NCBI RefSeq assembly: GCF_004684095.1
Contig: NZ_SRII01000008.1
Span: 1 to 64,000 of the forward strand
Direction: 5' to 3'
DNA length: 64,000 bases
From: Hymenobacter sp. UV11
GTDB lineage: Bacteria > Bacteroidota > Bacteroidia > Cytophagales > Hymenobacteraceae
How positions within the stretch are numbered: position 1 is the first letter of the stretch; each line of letters opens with the position of its first letter. Under the pieces are notes generated by a model that saw nothing but the letters and a program-made list of their open reading frames with translations, had not been told where the DNA came from and did not search any database. Of this stretch, positions 53,504 to 62,772 are shown piece after piece. Both the position numbers and the translations under genes were made by a program.

Positions 53504-54229
53504 TTACTGACTGAGTTCGTCTTCAACAAGCTCAGCAGAGCTAACATCCTGCCATATTAGCGTGATAATCGATTTCTTGAAAAAGTACTGTTTATGCGTA
53601 GGGTGCAGCCCAAGCTTTCGTAGCTCGGCGGGCCAGGGCGGCAACTGCCGGGTGCGCAGCCCCACCGTGAGGCGAAAAAACAGGTACATAGCCTTCAATA
53701 GCCACCGTCGCCAACCGCGGTGCGCCGGCCGGAAGTCGGCTACCAGCCACGGGGCACCTGGCCGGCGTGCGGCCTCCAGCCGGGCCAGCGCTGCTGGCAG
53801 CGCGGCGGCGGCAAAGCAATCGAGCACAAAAAAGGTGATGATAGCGTCGAACTGCTCGCCCGGCCGCAGGGCGGCTTCGGTGCCCTGGCGCAGCTCTACG
53901 GTGGCGCCGGGGGGCGGAGGCGAGCGTCGCAGCCGGGCGCGGGTGCGGACCAGCATCGCCGCCGACAGCTCCAGGTACAGCACCTGCGCCTGGGGCCGCT
54001 GCCGCCAGATTTCGCTGAGAACCCAGCCCGCACCGCCGCCCAGTACCAGCAGGCGGGGGCTGGGGCTCGGCGGCAGCCCCGCTGCTAGCGCCGCCCGCTG
54101 CGCCCGCCGCAGCGCCCCGCCAAAGGCCACGCCCGCCAAGACATCGTAGAAGCTGGCGACCGGGCCAAAATCTATGCCCGGCGGGTAGCCGGTGGCGAGG
54201 GGGGTAGGGAAGTTAGACGAAGAGGCCAT
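53504..54229 (-). CDS. class I SAM-dependent methyltransferase
   Basis: 241 aa from the ATG at 54229. SAM-binding motif I is LLVLGGGAGWVLSEI, followed by an acidic motif II (LYLELS), and FDAIITFFVLDCF. The region YDVLAGVAFGGALRRAQ at the N-terminus is common in membrane-quinone and lipid methyltransferases. Substrate unknown. The frame is open far upstream but that part overlaps tRNA-Leu, so translation must begin downstream. Confidence 0.82.
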   Translation of the reverse strand: MASSSNFPTPLATGYPPGIDFGPVASFYDVLAGVAFGGALRRAQRAALAAGLPPSPSPRLLVLGGGAGWVLSEIWRQRPQAQVLYLELSAAMLVRTRARLRRSPPPPGATVELRQGTEAALRPGEQFDAIITFFVLDCFAAAALPAALARLEAARRPGAPWLVADFRPAHRGWRRWLLKAMYLFFRLTVGLRTRQLPPWPAELRKLGLHPTHKQYFFKKSIITLIWQDVSSAELVEDELSQ

Positions 54230-54382
54230 GAGGACGGAAAAACGCCGGCAAGTTCCGCCCAAACGAGTTTTTGCGACGGGTAGAACCGAATTTTTAGAAA
54301 AAAAACGGCGGTGCAAGTGCCTGACAAACAATTTTCCGACTGTTTGGGAATGCCGGCCCGAATTAAAATTGGTGGCGTTTGC

Positions 54383-54414
54383 TTGTGCAAAGCCTGCCGA
54401 CTGGTCTATCTTTG
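54383..54414 (+). promoter_or_regulatory. promoter of tRNA-Leu
   Basis: TTG at 54383-54385, 21-base spacer, exact -7 element TATCTTTG at 54407-54414, about 50 bases before the mature tRNA. Confidence 0.6.
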
Positions 54415-54464
54415 TACCATCAAAAGCCCCCGCCGACCGGGTGAGCGGTTTTTGAGCTTCGTTT

Positions 54465-54546
54465 GCGCTTGTGGCGAAATTGGTAGACGCGCTGTCTTCA
54501 GGCGGCAGTTCCGCAAGGTGTGAGAGTTCGAGTCTCTCCGAGCGCA
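54465..54546 (+). tRNA. tRNA-Leu (CAG anticodon)
   Basis: 82 nt, class II tRNA with a long variable arm. Acceptor stem GCGCTTG pairs with CGAGCGC (one G-U), anticodon arm CTGTC-TTCAGGC-GGCAG places CAG at 34-36, T arm GAGAG-TTCGAGT-CTCTC, discriminator A. The 3' CCA is not encoded. It reads CUG, the main Leu codon here. Confidence 0.95.
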
Positions 54547-54557
54547 CGATAATTGCT

Positions 54558-54590
54558 AAAAGCCAGTCCCAGTCCGGGGCTGGCTTTTTT
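54558..54590 (+). terminator. terminator of the tRNA-Leu transcript
   Basis: AAAGCCAGTCCC/GGGGCTGGCTTT stem with one G-U pair and a T6 run, 11 bases after the tRNA. Confidence 0.9.
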
Positions 54591-54676
54591 GTTGGCCCTT
54601 GGCGCCAAAATGCTGGCCCTACCTGGTCAATTCTGAAGGAATTCCGTTGAAGGTAGTTTTCCGCTTTTCGTTTGCC

Positions 54677-55390
54677 ATGCCCGCACCCGACGCGCCGTCC
54701 GATTCTTCTGCCTCCACGCCCGCTTCCCGCACGGCGGGCGTGGCTGGCCTGCTCACTGCCGAAGTAATATTCGGGGCCATCTTGTTTGTGCTGGCATTTG
54801 GCGTGTTTTTCTACCTCACGCGGGTTGTGTTTCGCGAGCACTCGGAGGTGTTCGACGATTGGGGCTTTGCTCAGATGGACCGCCTGCGCAACGCCCAGCC
54901 CTGGACGTACGGGGTCATGAGCTTCATCACCTTCTTCGGGTCGGTGAAGTTTTTTGTGCCGGCCAGCCTGCTGGTGCCGCTGCTGCTGCACCGGCGCGGC
55001 TTTGGGCGCTACGCCGTAGAGCTACTGCTGGCAATGGGCGGCGGCCTGATTCTTAATGAATTACTGAAATACTGGTTTCACCGCGCCCGGCCCAGCACGG
55101 CCCTTTTTTACCAATATGGCCTGAGCTTTCCGAGCGGCCACGCCATGATGGGCATGGCTTACTACGGCTGCCTGGCCTGGCTGGTGGTGCAGCATAGCCA
55201 CCGCTGGGGCGTGGCGACGGCGCTGGTAGGCTTTGCCCTGCTCATTGGCTGCACGCGGGTGTATTTTCACGTGCACTACCCCACCGATGTGGTGGCGGGG
55301 TTCTGCGGCGGCGCAGCGTGGCTGGTGCTGCTGCGCACCGGCATCCGGCTATTCTGGAAGGAGAAAAAAGCGGCCGAGGAGGCGATTTAG
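54677..55390 (+). CDS. PAP2 family phosphatase
   Basis: 237 aa from the ATG at 54677, with six TM helices. The three acid-phosphatase motifs are KYWFHRARPS (KxxxxxxRP), FPSGHAMMG (PSGH) and TRVYFHVHYPTD (R-x5-H-x3-D form). Probable substrates are undecaprenyl pyrophosphate, phosphatidate or lipid A. The first ~20 residues are a disordered Ser/Ala/Pro tail. It follows the tRNA terminator and has only a 3-base gap to the convergent GAF-protein gene. Confidence 0.9.
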   Translation: MPAPDAPSDSSASTPASRTAGVAGLLTAEVIFGAILFVLAFGVFFYLTRVVFREHSEVFDDWGFAQMDRLRNAQPWTYGVMSFITFFGSVKFFVPASLLVPLLLHRRGFGRYAVELLLAMGGGLILNELLKYWFHRARPSTALFYQYGLSFPSGHAMMGMAYYGCLAWLVVQHSHRWGVATALVGFALLIGCTRVYFHVHYPTDVVAGFCGGAAWLVLLRTGIRLFWKEKKAAEEAI

Positions 55391-55393
55391 GAA

Positions 55394-57808
55394 TTAATTA
55401 ATTTTCACCGTGACGCGCAGGGCCAGCAGGCCTTTTACACCCTGCAACTCTTCCAACTCTAACTCTTCCACGTCGGGCTCTAGCAGGTTGCGGTCCTGCA
55501 GGTAGTCGATGTATTCGAGGTATTCGGCGGCGTCGCGGGGCTGGGCGTACACCAGCGCCAGCTGGCCGGGTTGGGTGAGGCGTTCGCCGGTGCCGAGCAC
55601 GGTGGCCTTATCGATGCGCTTCTTAATTATCTCGTAGCGAATATTATACGCACCGTCTACGTCGAACTGCCGCTCATCCTGCCGGAAGCGGATGCTCAGC
55701 GGCTGCGAGTGAATGAGGATGAGCTGGGTAGTGTCGAGCGGCACGGGCAGCACAGCCTTGAGAGCATGGGTGCGGCGCGTGATTTCGACCATTACCAGCA
55801 ATTGCCACAGGCGCAGGTTTTTCAGGAAAACCAGGTCAAACGGCTTGCCCTGCACCAGGCTACCCCCCACGTAGATGTTGTGTTCGACGCCATCAGTTTT
55901 AAAGCGCTGGAAGTAGTGCGGAAACATATGCTGGGCCTTGGCCTCCTCCTCATCGAGGTAGTCGCTGATGGTGTCGTTGAGGCGCGTTACGCTCTCCTCA
56001 AAATCGCGGCGGCGGTTGTAGAGTATGCCCAGGCGCGGGTCGATGTGCTGCCAGTAGTGGGCAATAGTGGGGCGTAGCTCGGGGTTGTTCTGAGCCAGGT
56101 ACTCAAACAGCGGCTCGACTTCGGTGCGCAGCGAGTCGTAGATACTTACTTCGTCGCCGCTGATAATGCCCTGGCGCAGGCGGCGCAGGTTCTTGGTTAC
56201 GTAGAACTTGAGCTCGTCCAAGATGGGCAGCTGCTGCACGTCCGAGGCCTTTTTGAGCACGCGGTTGGCCAGGGTGAGGTGCTCGATGAGGTCGCCCTGC
56301 ACGGCCTCGTTGCGGGCCGTGCTGCTGCCCCGAATGTCGCAGGAGCCGTGCAACGGGTACACCTCCTCAAACACGATGGACTCCATCTCGGCGTTGCGGT
56401 TGCCCTCTTCCTGGCGGGCCAGCAGCCGCCGGGCCGCGTCGTTAAAGCGCCACTCCATGGTGGGGTGAATGGCGGTAAACTTCTCCTTGATAACGGCCTG
56501 AATGCGGGCTTCCAGGTCTTCGGCGTTGCGCTTCACGGCCACCGCAAACAGCGGCACAAACTGGTTAACCACCTCCACGTCAAACTCATCGAAGCTGTTG
56601 GCTTCGGGCGAGCCCAGCTCCAGCAGGCCCACTGTGTCGGGGCCGTAGGGCAGCACCGCCAGAATGGCCGAGTTGATACCCAGGCGCAGCATCTGCTGGC
56701 GCAGGCCCTCCGGGATGCCCGGCTCGGTACTCACGTCTTCGAGCACTAGCGGCCGGCGGTCGGCCAGCAGCTGCTCGTAGAGCTGACGAAACTCACTTTC
56801 GAGCTGCTGGCCCTGCAGCTGCTTGGTGAGAAAGCTGTGGTTGATTTTGCGGCCAAAGTCTACGAACGCTTTCTTGCGCTCGTCGTAGGCCGCGATGCCT
56901 ACTTGCAGCGCCGGCCGGGCAAAAAGCACCCGCAGCTTCTCCTGAATCTGCTCCAGCCGGTCGGAGGCTTGCAACACGTCGCGCTCCAGCAAGTCATATT
57001 TTAGCTCCGACAATATCTCCTGGGTCGTTACATCCAGCAATTGCAGCAGGTTAAAGCCTTCGAGCACAAAGCGCTCGGGCGGCAGCAGCTCCTGCCACAG
57101 GTCGAGGCGGTGGCGGTTGCGCACCAGCTCCTGCACCTGTTCGGCGGTCAGCACGGGTTTTTCGCCCACCACCCGCACCCGCACAAACGTCGAGTCGAGG
57201 CTCACGCCGTAGTGCCGGTACAGCCCCACGCTGTAGTCGGGCACGGTAAAGATAAAGCTGCTCTGCTCAGGCATTTTGGCGCCGTACTCGCGCAGCTCGG
57301 CCTCGTACTCGCGGCCCAGAATAAGCAGGTAGGCCATGCGCGTCAGCTGGGTTTCGAGCGTCACCAGGTCCAGGTTAAGCGGCTGCTTAATAGTGCGGTC
57401 CTTATTCAGCAGCACTTCCGCGAAGCGCGGGGTATAGTAGAAGCTTTGGCGCTGAAACGGAGCCACGGCCCCCGCAATGGCCGTAGCGGCCGTAGCCGGC
57501 GGAAACACGGCCAGCATCAGGGTAGCCACCAGGTCGGGGTGCTCGTCCAGCACTTGCAGCGACGGCAGGTCGCCCCGGCAGCAGTCGGTTTCGTGCACCT
57601 GCCGCACCACGGCGCGGGCCAGGCGGGCTACGCCGGGGTTGGTATCGTGCTCGCGCTCCAGCCAGTAGCTAATCAGCGGCTCCAGGCTGAGGTGCGTGGT
57701 GAACGGAAACCGGAGCGGGGTACTCTCCACCGGCTCGGGCGCGGCAATGGCCGCGCGGGTCAGCGCTTCAATAGCGGGCGGAGCAATAAGCGGGGCAGGA
57801 CCAGGCAT
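55394..57808 (-). CDS. large GAF-domain protein, unknown function
   Basis: 804 aa, soluble. About residues 280-430 form a GAF-like sensor domain (YDERKKAFVDFGRKINHSFL ... EGLRQQMLRLGINSAILAVLPYGPDTVGLLELGSPE). The flanking regions (1-270 and 440-804) are helical and lack any catalytic domain I recognise; segments such as FTVPDYSVGLYRHYG and EDLEARIQAVIKEKFTAIHPTMEWRF are distinctive. It may sense a ligand and act by protein contact. No regulator or kinase is adjacent. Confidence 0.75.
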   Translation of the reverse strand: MPGPAPLIAPPAIEALTRAAIAAPEPVESTPLRFPFTTHLSLEPLISYWLEREHDTNPGVARLARAVVRQVHETDCCRGDLPSLQVLDEHPDLVATLMLAVFPPATAATAIAGAVAPFQRQSFYYTPRFAEVLLNKDRTIKQPLNLDLVTLETQLTRMAYLLILGREYEAELREYGAKMPEQSSFIFTVPDYSVGLYRHYGVSLDSTFVRVRVVGEKPVLTAEQVQELVRNRHRLDLWQELLPPERFVLEGFNLLQLLDVTTQEILSELKYDLLERDVLQASDRLEQIQEKLRVLFARPALQVGIAAYDERKKAFVDFGRKINHSFLTKQLQGQQLESEFRQLYEQLLADRRPLVLEDVSTEPGIPEGLRQQMLRLGINSAILAVLPYGPDTVGLLELGSPEANSFDEFDVEVVNQFVPLFAVAVKRNAEDLEARIQAVIKEKFTAIHPTMEWRFNDAARRLLARQEEGNRNAEMESIVFEEVYPLHGSCDIRGSSTARNEAVQGDLIEHLTLANRVLKKASDVQQLPILDELKFYVTKNLRRLRQGIISGDEVSIYDSLRTEVEPLFEYLAQNNPELRPTIAHYWQHIDPRLGILYNRRRDFEESVTRLNDTISDYLDEEEAKAQHMFPHYFQRFKTDGVEHNIYVGGSLVQGKPFDLVFLKNLRLWQLLVMVEITRRTHALKAVLPVPLDTTQLILIHSQPLSIRFRQDERQFDVDGAYNIRYEIIKKRIDKATVLGTGERLTQPGQLALVYAQPRDAAEYLEYIDYLQDRNLLEPDVEELELEELQGVKGLLALRVTVKIN

Positions 57809-57874
57809 AACCAGCAGGGTAGCAAAAAAATAGGCGATGGCCAGCCAATGTACGCTAGCTAGGCAGTAGTTGGC

Positions 57875-58483
57875 TTAGGGCTTGTAAAGGACAACTGGAA
57901 TGGGGTTGCCCCCGTTCTCGGTCAGGCCCCACGTCTTGCCATTCACGTTCACCTGCTTCAGAATATTCTGGTAGCACGTGCAGCAGCCATCGGCGTTGTA
58001 CTGGCCCTTCAGGTTTATCTGGTTGATAGCGAACGTATACGCAATCGTCTGCTTTACCGATTTATCCTTCACCACCAGCGAGTAGTAGTAGCTGCTGAGC
58101 TTGCCGCCGGTAGTGCCAGGGGCAAAGGGCGAGGTGTTGCTCAGTACGATGGTATTGGTTTTTATAGCTTTAGGAGCGCTAAGGCCAGCCAAGGCGAGTT
58201 TTTCTGCCAGCAGCGGCGTGCGTTGCTGTTGGAGTATCCGCAGCGTATCGGTTAGCGGGATGGAGTCGTAGTTGCGGCCCGCCGTGAGGGGGTTGTAGCG
58301 CAGCAGATACACCGTATCCAGCTCGGCCTTGGTAAAGGCTTTGCCCTTGGCCGGGTCGTCGTTGAGCGTCAGGTAGATGGAGTCTGCCAGCGTGTCCCGG
58401 CAGTCGCAGGCGTTGTTGGCGCAGCAGCCAGCAGCCAGCACCAGCAAGGGGGAGAGGGGTAGGAAACGCAACAGGTTCTTCAT
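57875..58483 (-). CDS. lipoprotein of unknown function
   Basis: 202 aa from the ATG at 58483. A lipobox LAAGC at about residue 20 is followed by CANNACDCRD, so the lipid-modified Cys is followed by a Cys-rich start. Further pairs CCTCYQN near the C-terminus might form disulfides. Body has YLLRYNPLTAGRNYDSIPLTD and SSYYYSLVVKDKSVKQTIAY. No known domain. Ten codons upstream in the same frame also encode sequence, but the ATG gives a good signal peptide. Confidence 0.7.
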   Translation of the reverse strand: MKNLLRFLPLSPLLVLAAGCCANNACDCRDTLADSIYLTLNDDPAKGKAFTKAELDTVYLLRYNPLTAGRNYDSIPLTDTLRILQQQRTPLLAEKLALAGLSAPKAIKTNTIVLSNTSPFAPGTTGGKLSSYYYSLVVKDKSVKQTIAYTFAINQINLKGQYNADGCCTCYQNILKQVNVNGKTWGLTENGGNPIPVVLYKP

Positions 58484-58566
58484 AGCCGGGGTAACGCAAA
58501 GCCCGGCCCCGGCAGTGCCCAAGGGGCACGGTACCGGGGCCGGGCAACAAAAATACGGCGGTAGGG

Positions 58567-59223
58567 CTAGCGGCTGCTGCTGCTACCGGGCAAGGTTGGG
58601 TTGTTGACCTCGCCGCCGGCCAGCAGCAGCGGGCGCAAACGGGTGGCGGCCGTGTCGAGCTGCGGCCGAATCTGGGCCAGCGCCTCGCGCAGGGCCAGCA
58701 CATCGGCCAGGCGCGGGGCGTCGGTTTGCGAGTAGCCCGAGTACATGGCCACTTTCACGCTGGAAGTGCCCTTGCCAGTGTAGGTGCCCAGTAGCTCGCC
58801 GTTGGAATTCATCATCTGCACCTCGGCCTGAATGTCGGTCTTGTACCACTCCAGCGGCGCCCCAAAAATGCTGGGTACCAGGAAGGTAATTACTTGCGCG
58901 GCTTGCAGGCTGCGGCCCGTGCGCACGGTTTTTACCTTGGTCACGACTAGGCGGGCGTAGCCGTAGGTAGCCGTGTCGGTAGGCTCCACCACGTTGCGCT
59001 GCAATTCAGACTTGAACATGCGCAGGGGGTCTTCGGGCAGGGCGCCATCGTTCATGGCAAGCGGGCCGGAGTCGGCGGTAATTTCCATGGGGGGTAGGCG
59101 CTTGGAAATCACGGCCGTTGGCGTCGCGGTAAAAGTGCCTTTTACCGATTTGCAAGCACCAAGGCCCGCGAGTGCAAAAGTTGTCAGCCAAAGAACGCGG
59201 CTGTTACCGAAATTATTGGTCAT
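58567..59223 (-). CDS. second lipoprotein of unknown function
   Basis: 218 aa with a lipobox LAGLGAC at about residue 24. Residues 55-190 contain ADSGPLAMNDGALPEDPLRMF, TYGYARLVVTKVKTVRTG and QAEVQMMNSNGELLGTYTGKG, a beta-rich pattern that resembles other outer-membrane lipoproteins but no named family. It sits 83 bases upstream of the other lipoprotein gene on the same strand, so the two may be coexpressed. Confidence 0.65.
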   Translation of the reverse strand: MTNNFGNSRVLWLTTFALAGLGACKSVKGTFTATPTAVISKRLPPMEITADSGPLAMNDGALPEDPLRMFKSELQRNVVEPTDTATYGYARLVVTKVKTVRTGRSLQAAQVITFLVPSIFGAPLEWYKTDIQAEVQMMNSNGELLGTYTGKGTSSVKVAMYSGYSQTDAPRLADVLALREALAQIRPQLDTAATRLRPLLLAGGEVNNPTLPGSSSSR

Positions 59224-59430
59224 AAAGAAATAGTGTACGAGGAGGTAATTGAACTATGCCGAGAAGCCGTTATACGTTAAGCAGGTAAAGACTTGGGGAC
59301 GAATAAAATCTGCTCTAAAGTTACTGTACAACGCGCAATTACAACCTTAATAGCTAGCTTTTCAGTTACTAAAAGCCGGACAATCTTTTTGTTTCGTGCT
59401 TTATAAAGAAATAGGACCTTACGTAGTTGA
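59224..59430. other. AT-rich upstream region of the second lipoprotein gene
   Basis: 207 bases between the DAACS stop and the lipoprotein start. AT-rich, no repeat, hairpin or gene recognised. Confidence 0.4.
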
Positions 59431-60840
59431 CTAGTGGTGAGCCGGTATGGGTGCTTCAGCAGTAAGTAGGTCGGGTGGTGCCACGTAATTATCCACAAAC
59501 TCGCCTTCCCAGCGGGCCACTACGGCCGAGGCCAGGCAGTTGCCGAGCACGTTCACGGCCGTGCGGGCCATGTCCATGAGCGCGTCGATACCCAGAATAA
59601 TAAACACCGGCCAGGCCGGTAAGTTAAACGACGCCACTGTGGCCAGTAGTATTACCAGCGAGGCGCGTGGCACGCCCGCTACCCCCTTGCTGGTCAGCAT
59701 TAGGGTGAACACCATGAGCAGCTGCTGGCCAAACGTGAGCGGTATGCCCGCCGCCTGCGCCACAAATACCGCCGCCAGTGAAAGGTAAAGCGTGGTGCCG
59801 TCGAGGTTAAACGAGTAACCCGTCGGCATTACGAAGGCCACGATGCGGCGCGGTACCCCAATGCCCTCCATCGCTTCCATGGCGCGGGGTAGGGCCGCCT
59901 CGCTGCTGGTGGTGGCGAAGGCGATGCTCACCGGCTCGGCCACCGCCGCCACAAAGCGCTTGACCGGAATGCGCATGAGCAGCGCCACCGGCAGCAGCAC
60001 CAGCAGCACAAACGCGATGAGCGCGCCGTAGAGCGTCAGCAGCAGCTGCAAGGCGTTGAGCAGCGGCGCGAAGCCCATTTTGCCCACTGTATAGGCCAGC
60101 GCGCCGCCCACGCCCAGCGGCGCGAAGTACATGACCACGTTGGTGAACTTGAACATCACTTCCGACAGGCTCTCGCAGAAGTCGAGCATGGTGCGGCGCG
60201 TGCGCTCGGGCGTGAGAGCCAGGCCGATAGCGAAGATGATGGCAAAAATAACCACTTGCAGCACCTGCCCCTCGGCCACCGACTTGGCAATGTTTTCGGG
60301 AAAAATGTGCAGGATAATGTCGGCCGCCGTTTGCTTGGCGGCGGGCGCCAGGGTTTCGACCGGGCCGGTGGCATCGCGGGCCACGCCTACCCCCGCCTTA
60401 GTGAGGTTGATGGCCGCCAGGCCGATAAAGAGCGCAAATGTGGTTACTACCTCAAAGTAAACCAGCGCCTTAATGCCCATGCGGCCCACCTGCTTGAGGT
60501 CGGCGTGGCCGGCAATGCCCACTACCAGCGTGGCGAATACCAGCGGCGCAATAATGGTCTTTACTAAGCGCAAAAACGCATCGCTCAGCACTTTAAGGCT
60601 CATGGCCACTTCGGGGGCATCGTGGCCCAGCTCGATGCCCACCAGCATACTAAATACTATCCAGAGCGTGAGCGAGCGGCGCGGTACCAAAGTGGCGGCC
60701 AGCGCGGCCAGGGCCAGCCAGCGGGCCGCCGGAGGCAAAGCGGGGGGTAGCGACAGCGTGCCCCCGGCCGCCAGCAGCGTCAGAATAATGGCCAGGACTG
60801 CCAGCACTAGGGCCAACCCAAAAACGCGCGAAAACTTCAT
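59431..60840 (-). CDS. second dicarboxylate/amino acid:cation symporter (DAACS)
   Basis: 469 aa, paralogous to the protein at 18999-20327. Signature segments are ATTSSEAALPRAMEAMEGIG, VMPTGYSFNLDGTTLYLSLA and TSKGVAGVPRASLVILLATV, giving the eight-helix GltPh fold. It differs at the N-terminus (two hydrophobic stretches before LWIVFSMLVGIELG) and in the HP2 tip (PRAS in place of TGSG), so substrate or coupling may differ. Confidence 0.92.
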   Translation of the reverse strand: MKFSRVFGLALVLAVLAIILTLLAAGGTLSLPPALPPAARWLALAALAATLVPRRSLTLWIVFSMLVGIELGHDAPEVAMSLKVLSDAFLRLVKTIIAPLVFATLVVGIAGHADLKQVGRMGIKALVYFEVVTTFALFIGLAAINLTKAGVGVARDATGPVETLAPAAKQTAADIILHIFPENIAKSVAEGQVLQVVIFAIIFAIGLALTPERTRRTMLDFCESLSEVMFKFTNVVMYFAPLGVGGALAYTVGKMGFAPLLNALQLLLTLYGALIAFVLLVLLPVALLMRIPVKRFVAAVAEPVSIAFATTSSEAALPRAMEAMEGIGVPRRIVAFVMPTGYSFNLDGTTLYLSLAAVFVAQAAGIPLTFGQQLLMVFTLMLTSKGVAGVPRASLVILLATVASFNLPAWPVFIILGIDALMDMARTAVNVLGNCLASAVVARWEGEFVDNYVAPPDLLTAEAPIPAHH

Positions 60841-60973
60841 GTACTATGGATGAAAAAAAACAAACGGGGGCATAAAGAACGGCAGGCCGCGCCGAAACCC
60901 CGCCGCCGGGCCGGGCGCATTGCCCGCGCCCGCGCCACCTTTGCGCCCGCATATTTGCCCGCCTACCCCCCCC

Positions 60974-61978
60974 ATGACCGCCTGGACCCTGACCACCCAC
61001 GAGCTGCCGCTGAAGTACCTCTGGAAACTCTCGCGCAACGCCTCCGCCAGCAAAACCAACCTCGTGCTGCACGCCCGGCAGGCAGGGGCCAGCGGCCGGG
61101 GTGAGGCCGCGCCCAACGTGCGCTACGCCGAAACGCCCGCGCTGCTGCAGGCGCAGTTCGATGACCTGCTGGCCCAGGGCCTGCCCCACGCCGACACCCT
61201 CGAAGACCTCACGGCGCTGCTGGCCGCCCGGCCGGTGGCCCACGCCCTGCGCTTTGCCCTGGAGTCGGCCCTCACGCACTGCCTGGCGGCCCGCGCCGGG
61301 CAGCCGGTGTGGCAGTGGCTGGGCGTGCCGCCGCCCGCCCCGCGCGTGGCCACGGCCTTCACCCTGCCCATTATGGAGCCGGGCGAAGTGGCAGATTTTA
61401 TTCGGGCGCAGCGGGCCGAGCGGTTTAGCTTATTGAAAGTGAAGGTGAACCAGGAGGGTGGCCTCGACCTGCTGCGCGCCGTGGCGGCGGCCCTACCCGG
61501 CCGTGCCCTGCTAGTGGATGGCAACGAGGCCTGGCCCGATGCCGACAGCGTGCTCCGCTTTCTGGAGGCTGCCGCCACCGTGCCCGGCCTGCGCATGCAG
61601 CTGCTGGAGCAGCCCCTACCCGCCGCCTGCGCCGCCGACTACCGCTACCTGCGCCCCCGCAGCAGCGTGCCGCTGCTGGCCGACGAGTCGGTGACCGACG
61701 AAGCTGACTTTGAAGAGATTGCCCGCCAATTTCACGGCGTGAATACGAAGCTCATGAAGGCCGGCGGCTACCAGCGCGGCATCGAGCTGCTGCGCCAGAC
61801 GCGCGCCCACGGCCTGCTGCCCATGATTGGCTGCATGGTCGAAACCTCGCTCGGCATCTGGTCGGCGCTGCAAGTGAGTGCCCTGGCCGACGTGCATGAC
61901 CTCGACGGCGTGCTCATTGTGCGCGACGAGCCCTTCGGCCTGGTGCGGGAAGAGGACGGCTACCTGCTGGAAAGTTAA
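60974..61978 (+). CDS. enolase-superfamily dipeptide epimerase (L-Ala-D/L-Glu epimerase-like)
   Basis: 334 aa from the ATG at 60974. The catalytic residues of the MLE subgroup are visible: KxK at Lys155 and Lys157 (LLKVKVNQ), metal ligands Asp182 (DGNEAW), Glu212 (LEQPLP) and Asp237 (LADESV), and second base Lys262 (LMKAGG). This set fits epimerisation of dipeptides from murein recycling. The ATG follows a CCTACCCCCCCC run. A one-mismatch -7 element CACCTTTG lies about 35 bases upstream. Confidence 0.88.
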   Translation: MTAWTLTTHELPLKYLWKLSRNASASKTNLVLHARQAGASGRGEAAPNVRYAETPALLQAQFDDLLAQGLPHADTLEDLTALLAARPVAHALRFALESALTHCLAARAGQPVWQWLGVPPPAPRVATAFTLPIMEPGEVADFIRAQRAERFSLLKVKVNQEGGLDLLRAVAAALPGRALLVDGNEAWPDADSVLRFLEAAATVPGLRMQLLEQPLPAACAADYRYLRPRSSVPLLADESVTDEADFEEIARQFHGVNTKLMKAGGYQRGIELLRQTRAHGLLPMIGCMVETSLGIWSALQVSALADVHDLDGVLIVRDEPFGLVREEDGYLLES

Positions 61979-61979
61979 A

Positions 61980-62025
61980 AACGCCGCCCCGGCAGCCCCC
62001 ACTGGGTAGCTGCCGGGGCGGCGTT
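61980..62025. terminator. hairpin terminator between convergent genes
   Basis: Perfect 16-base arms AACGCCGCCCCGGCAG and complement, 14-base loop; a T-run on the minus-strand side makes it best suited to the DUF6799-like gene. Confidence 0.85.
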
Positions 62026-62042
62026 GTACAAGGCTGCCTGGC

Positions 62043-62612
62043 TTACTTAACGGTCTTTAGCTGCGCATCCAACTCTTGCAGCTGCTTATCAACGGCCTCG
62101 GTGTTGGGGGCGTTGGGGTGCGTTTGTTGCAGCAGCGTCACCTTGCGTTTGAGCAGCTCAACCTCGCGCATTAGTAGCTGCTCGCGCTCGTTGGGCGCGT
62201 CGCCCAGGATGGTAGTCGGGGCCGTGCCTACCTGCACGTAGTTGTTAAACTTGGCGTCGGAGGCTACCGAGTTGTCGCCGCGCGCGGCTGCGGCGCTGGC
62301 CGGCGTGGCAAACACGATACCTCCCTCAGCATTGATGTAGTCGTTTTCGTGCAGGCTCGTGATTTTGCCGCCCGGAAACTCCACGATGCCGCTTTTAACG
62401 TTGATTTTCGTGCCATTAGGCAGGCGAATATTCTTCGCGAGTGGGGTAGTTTGGGTGCCGAGGCGCTGCATGACCTCACCGTTGCGAAAGACAAACTGCG
62501 CATTGCGATTGGGCCGAATGGGCTCGCCGCCCGACTGGGCCGCGCCCGTGTGCGGTGCTAGTAAAAGGCCGGCCCCAAGCAGAGCTACGGCAAAAAAATG
62601 AAACGCACGCAT
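62043..62612 (-). CDS. exported protein with DUF6799-like repeats
   Basis: 189 aa from the ATG at 62612 with signal peptide HFFAVALLGAGLLLAPHTGAA. Residues about 35-105 show the short beta repeats QFVFRNGEVM, NIRLPNGTKINVKSGIVEFPGG and SLHENDYINAEGGI that recall DUF6799. Residues 135-189 form a coiled coil (EREQLLMREVELLKRKVTLL). In-frame sequence to 62804 is AT-rich and overlaps the MarR promoter, so it is not counted. Function unknown. Confidence 0.75.
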   Translation of the reverse strand: MRAFHFFAVALLGAGLLLAPHTGAAQSGGEPIRPNRNAQFVFRNGEVMQRLGTQTTPLAKNIRLPNGTKINVKSGIVEFPGGKITSLHENDYINAEGGIVFATPASAAAARGDNSVASDAKFNNYVQVGTAPTTILGDAPNEREQLLMREVELLKRKVTLLQQTHPNAPNTEAVDKQLQELDAQLKTVK

Positions 62613-62731
62613 AAAGTGTTTTGAAGAGAAAGAAGAAGGGTAGGGGGAAGGTAAGGCCTGGAAAACAAGGGGCAATTTGTACTGACAGAAAAAAGAATTG
62701 TAAAAAAAGTTGAACGATGTAACCATAATTG

Positions 62732-62743
62732 ATGTAGGTACAT
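62732..62743. promoter_or_regulatory. candidate MarR operator
   Basis: ATGTA-GG-TACAT, a perfect 5-base inverted repeat abutting the -7 element of marR, in the gap between marR and the divergent DUF6799-like gene. Confidence 0.45.
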
Positions 62744-62751
62744 TAGATTTG
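62744..62751 (+). promoter_or_regulatory. -7 element TAGATTTG of the marR-yceI unit
   Basis: Exact TAnnTTTG, 21 bases before the GTG start of marR. No good -33 TTG. Confidence 0.55.
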
Positions 62752-62772
62752 TAGTTCCAATTCCCCTCTGCC

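Noticed and set aside
54230..54991. Upstream half of the long minus-strand frame that leads into the methyltransferase
   Set aside because: It overlaps tRNA-Leu and its terminator, has no domain, and the ATG at 54229 gives a normal methyltransferase.
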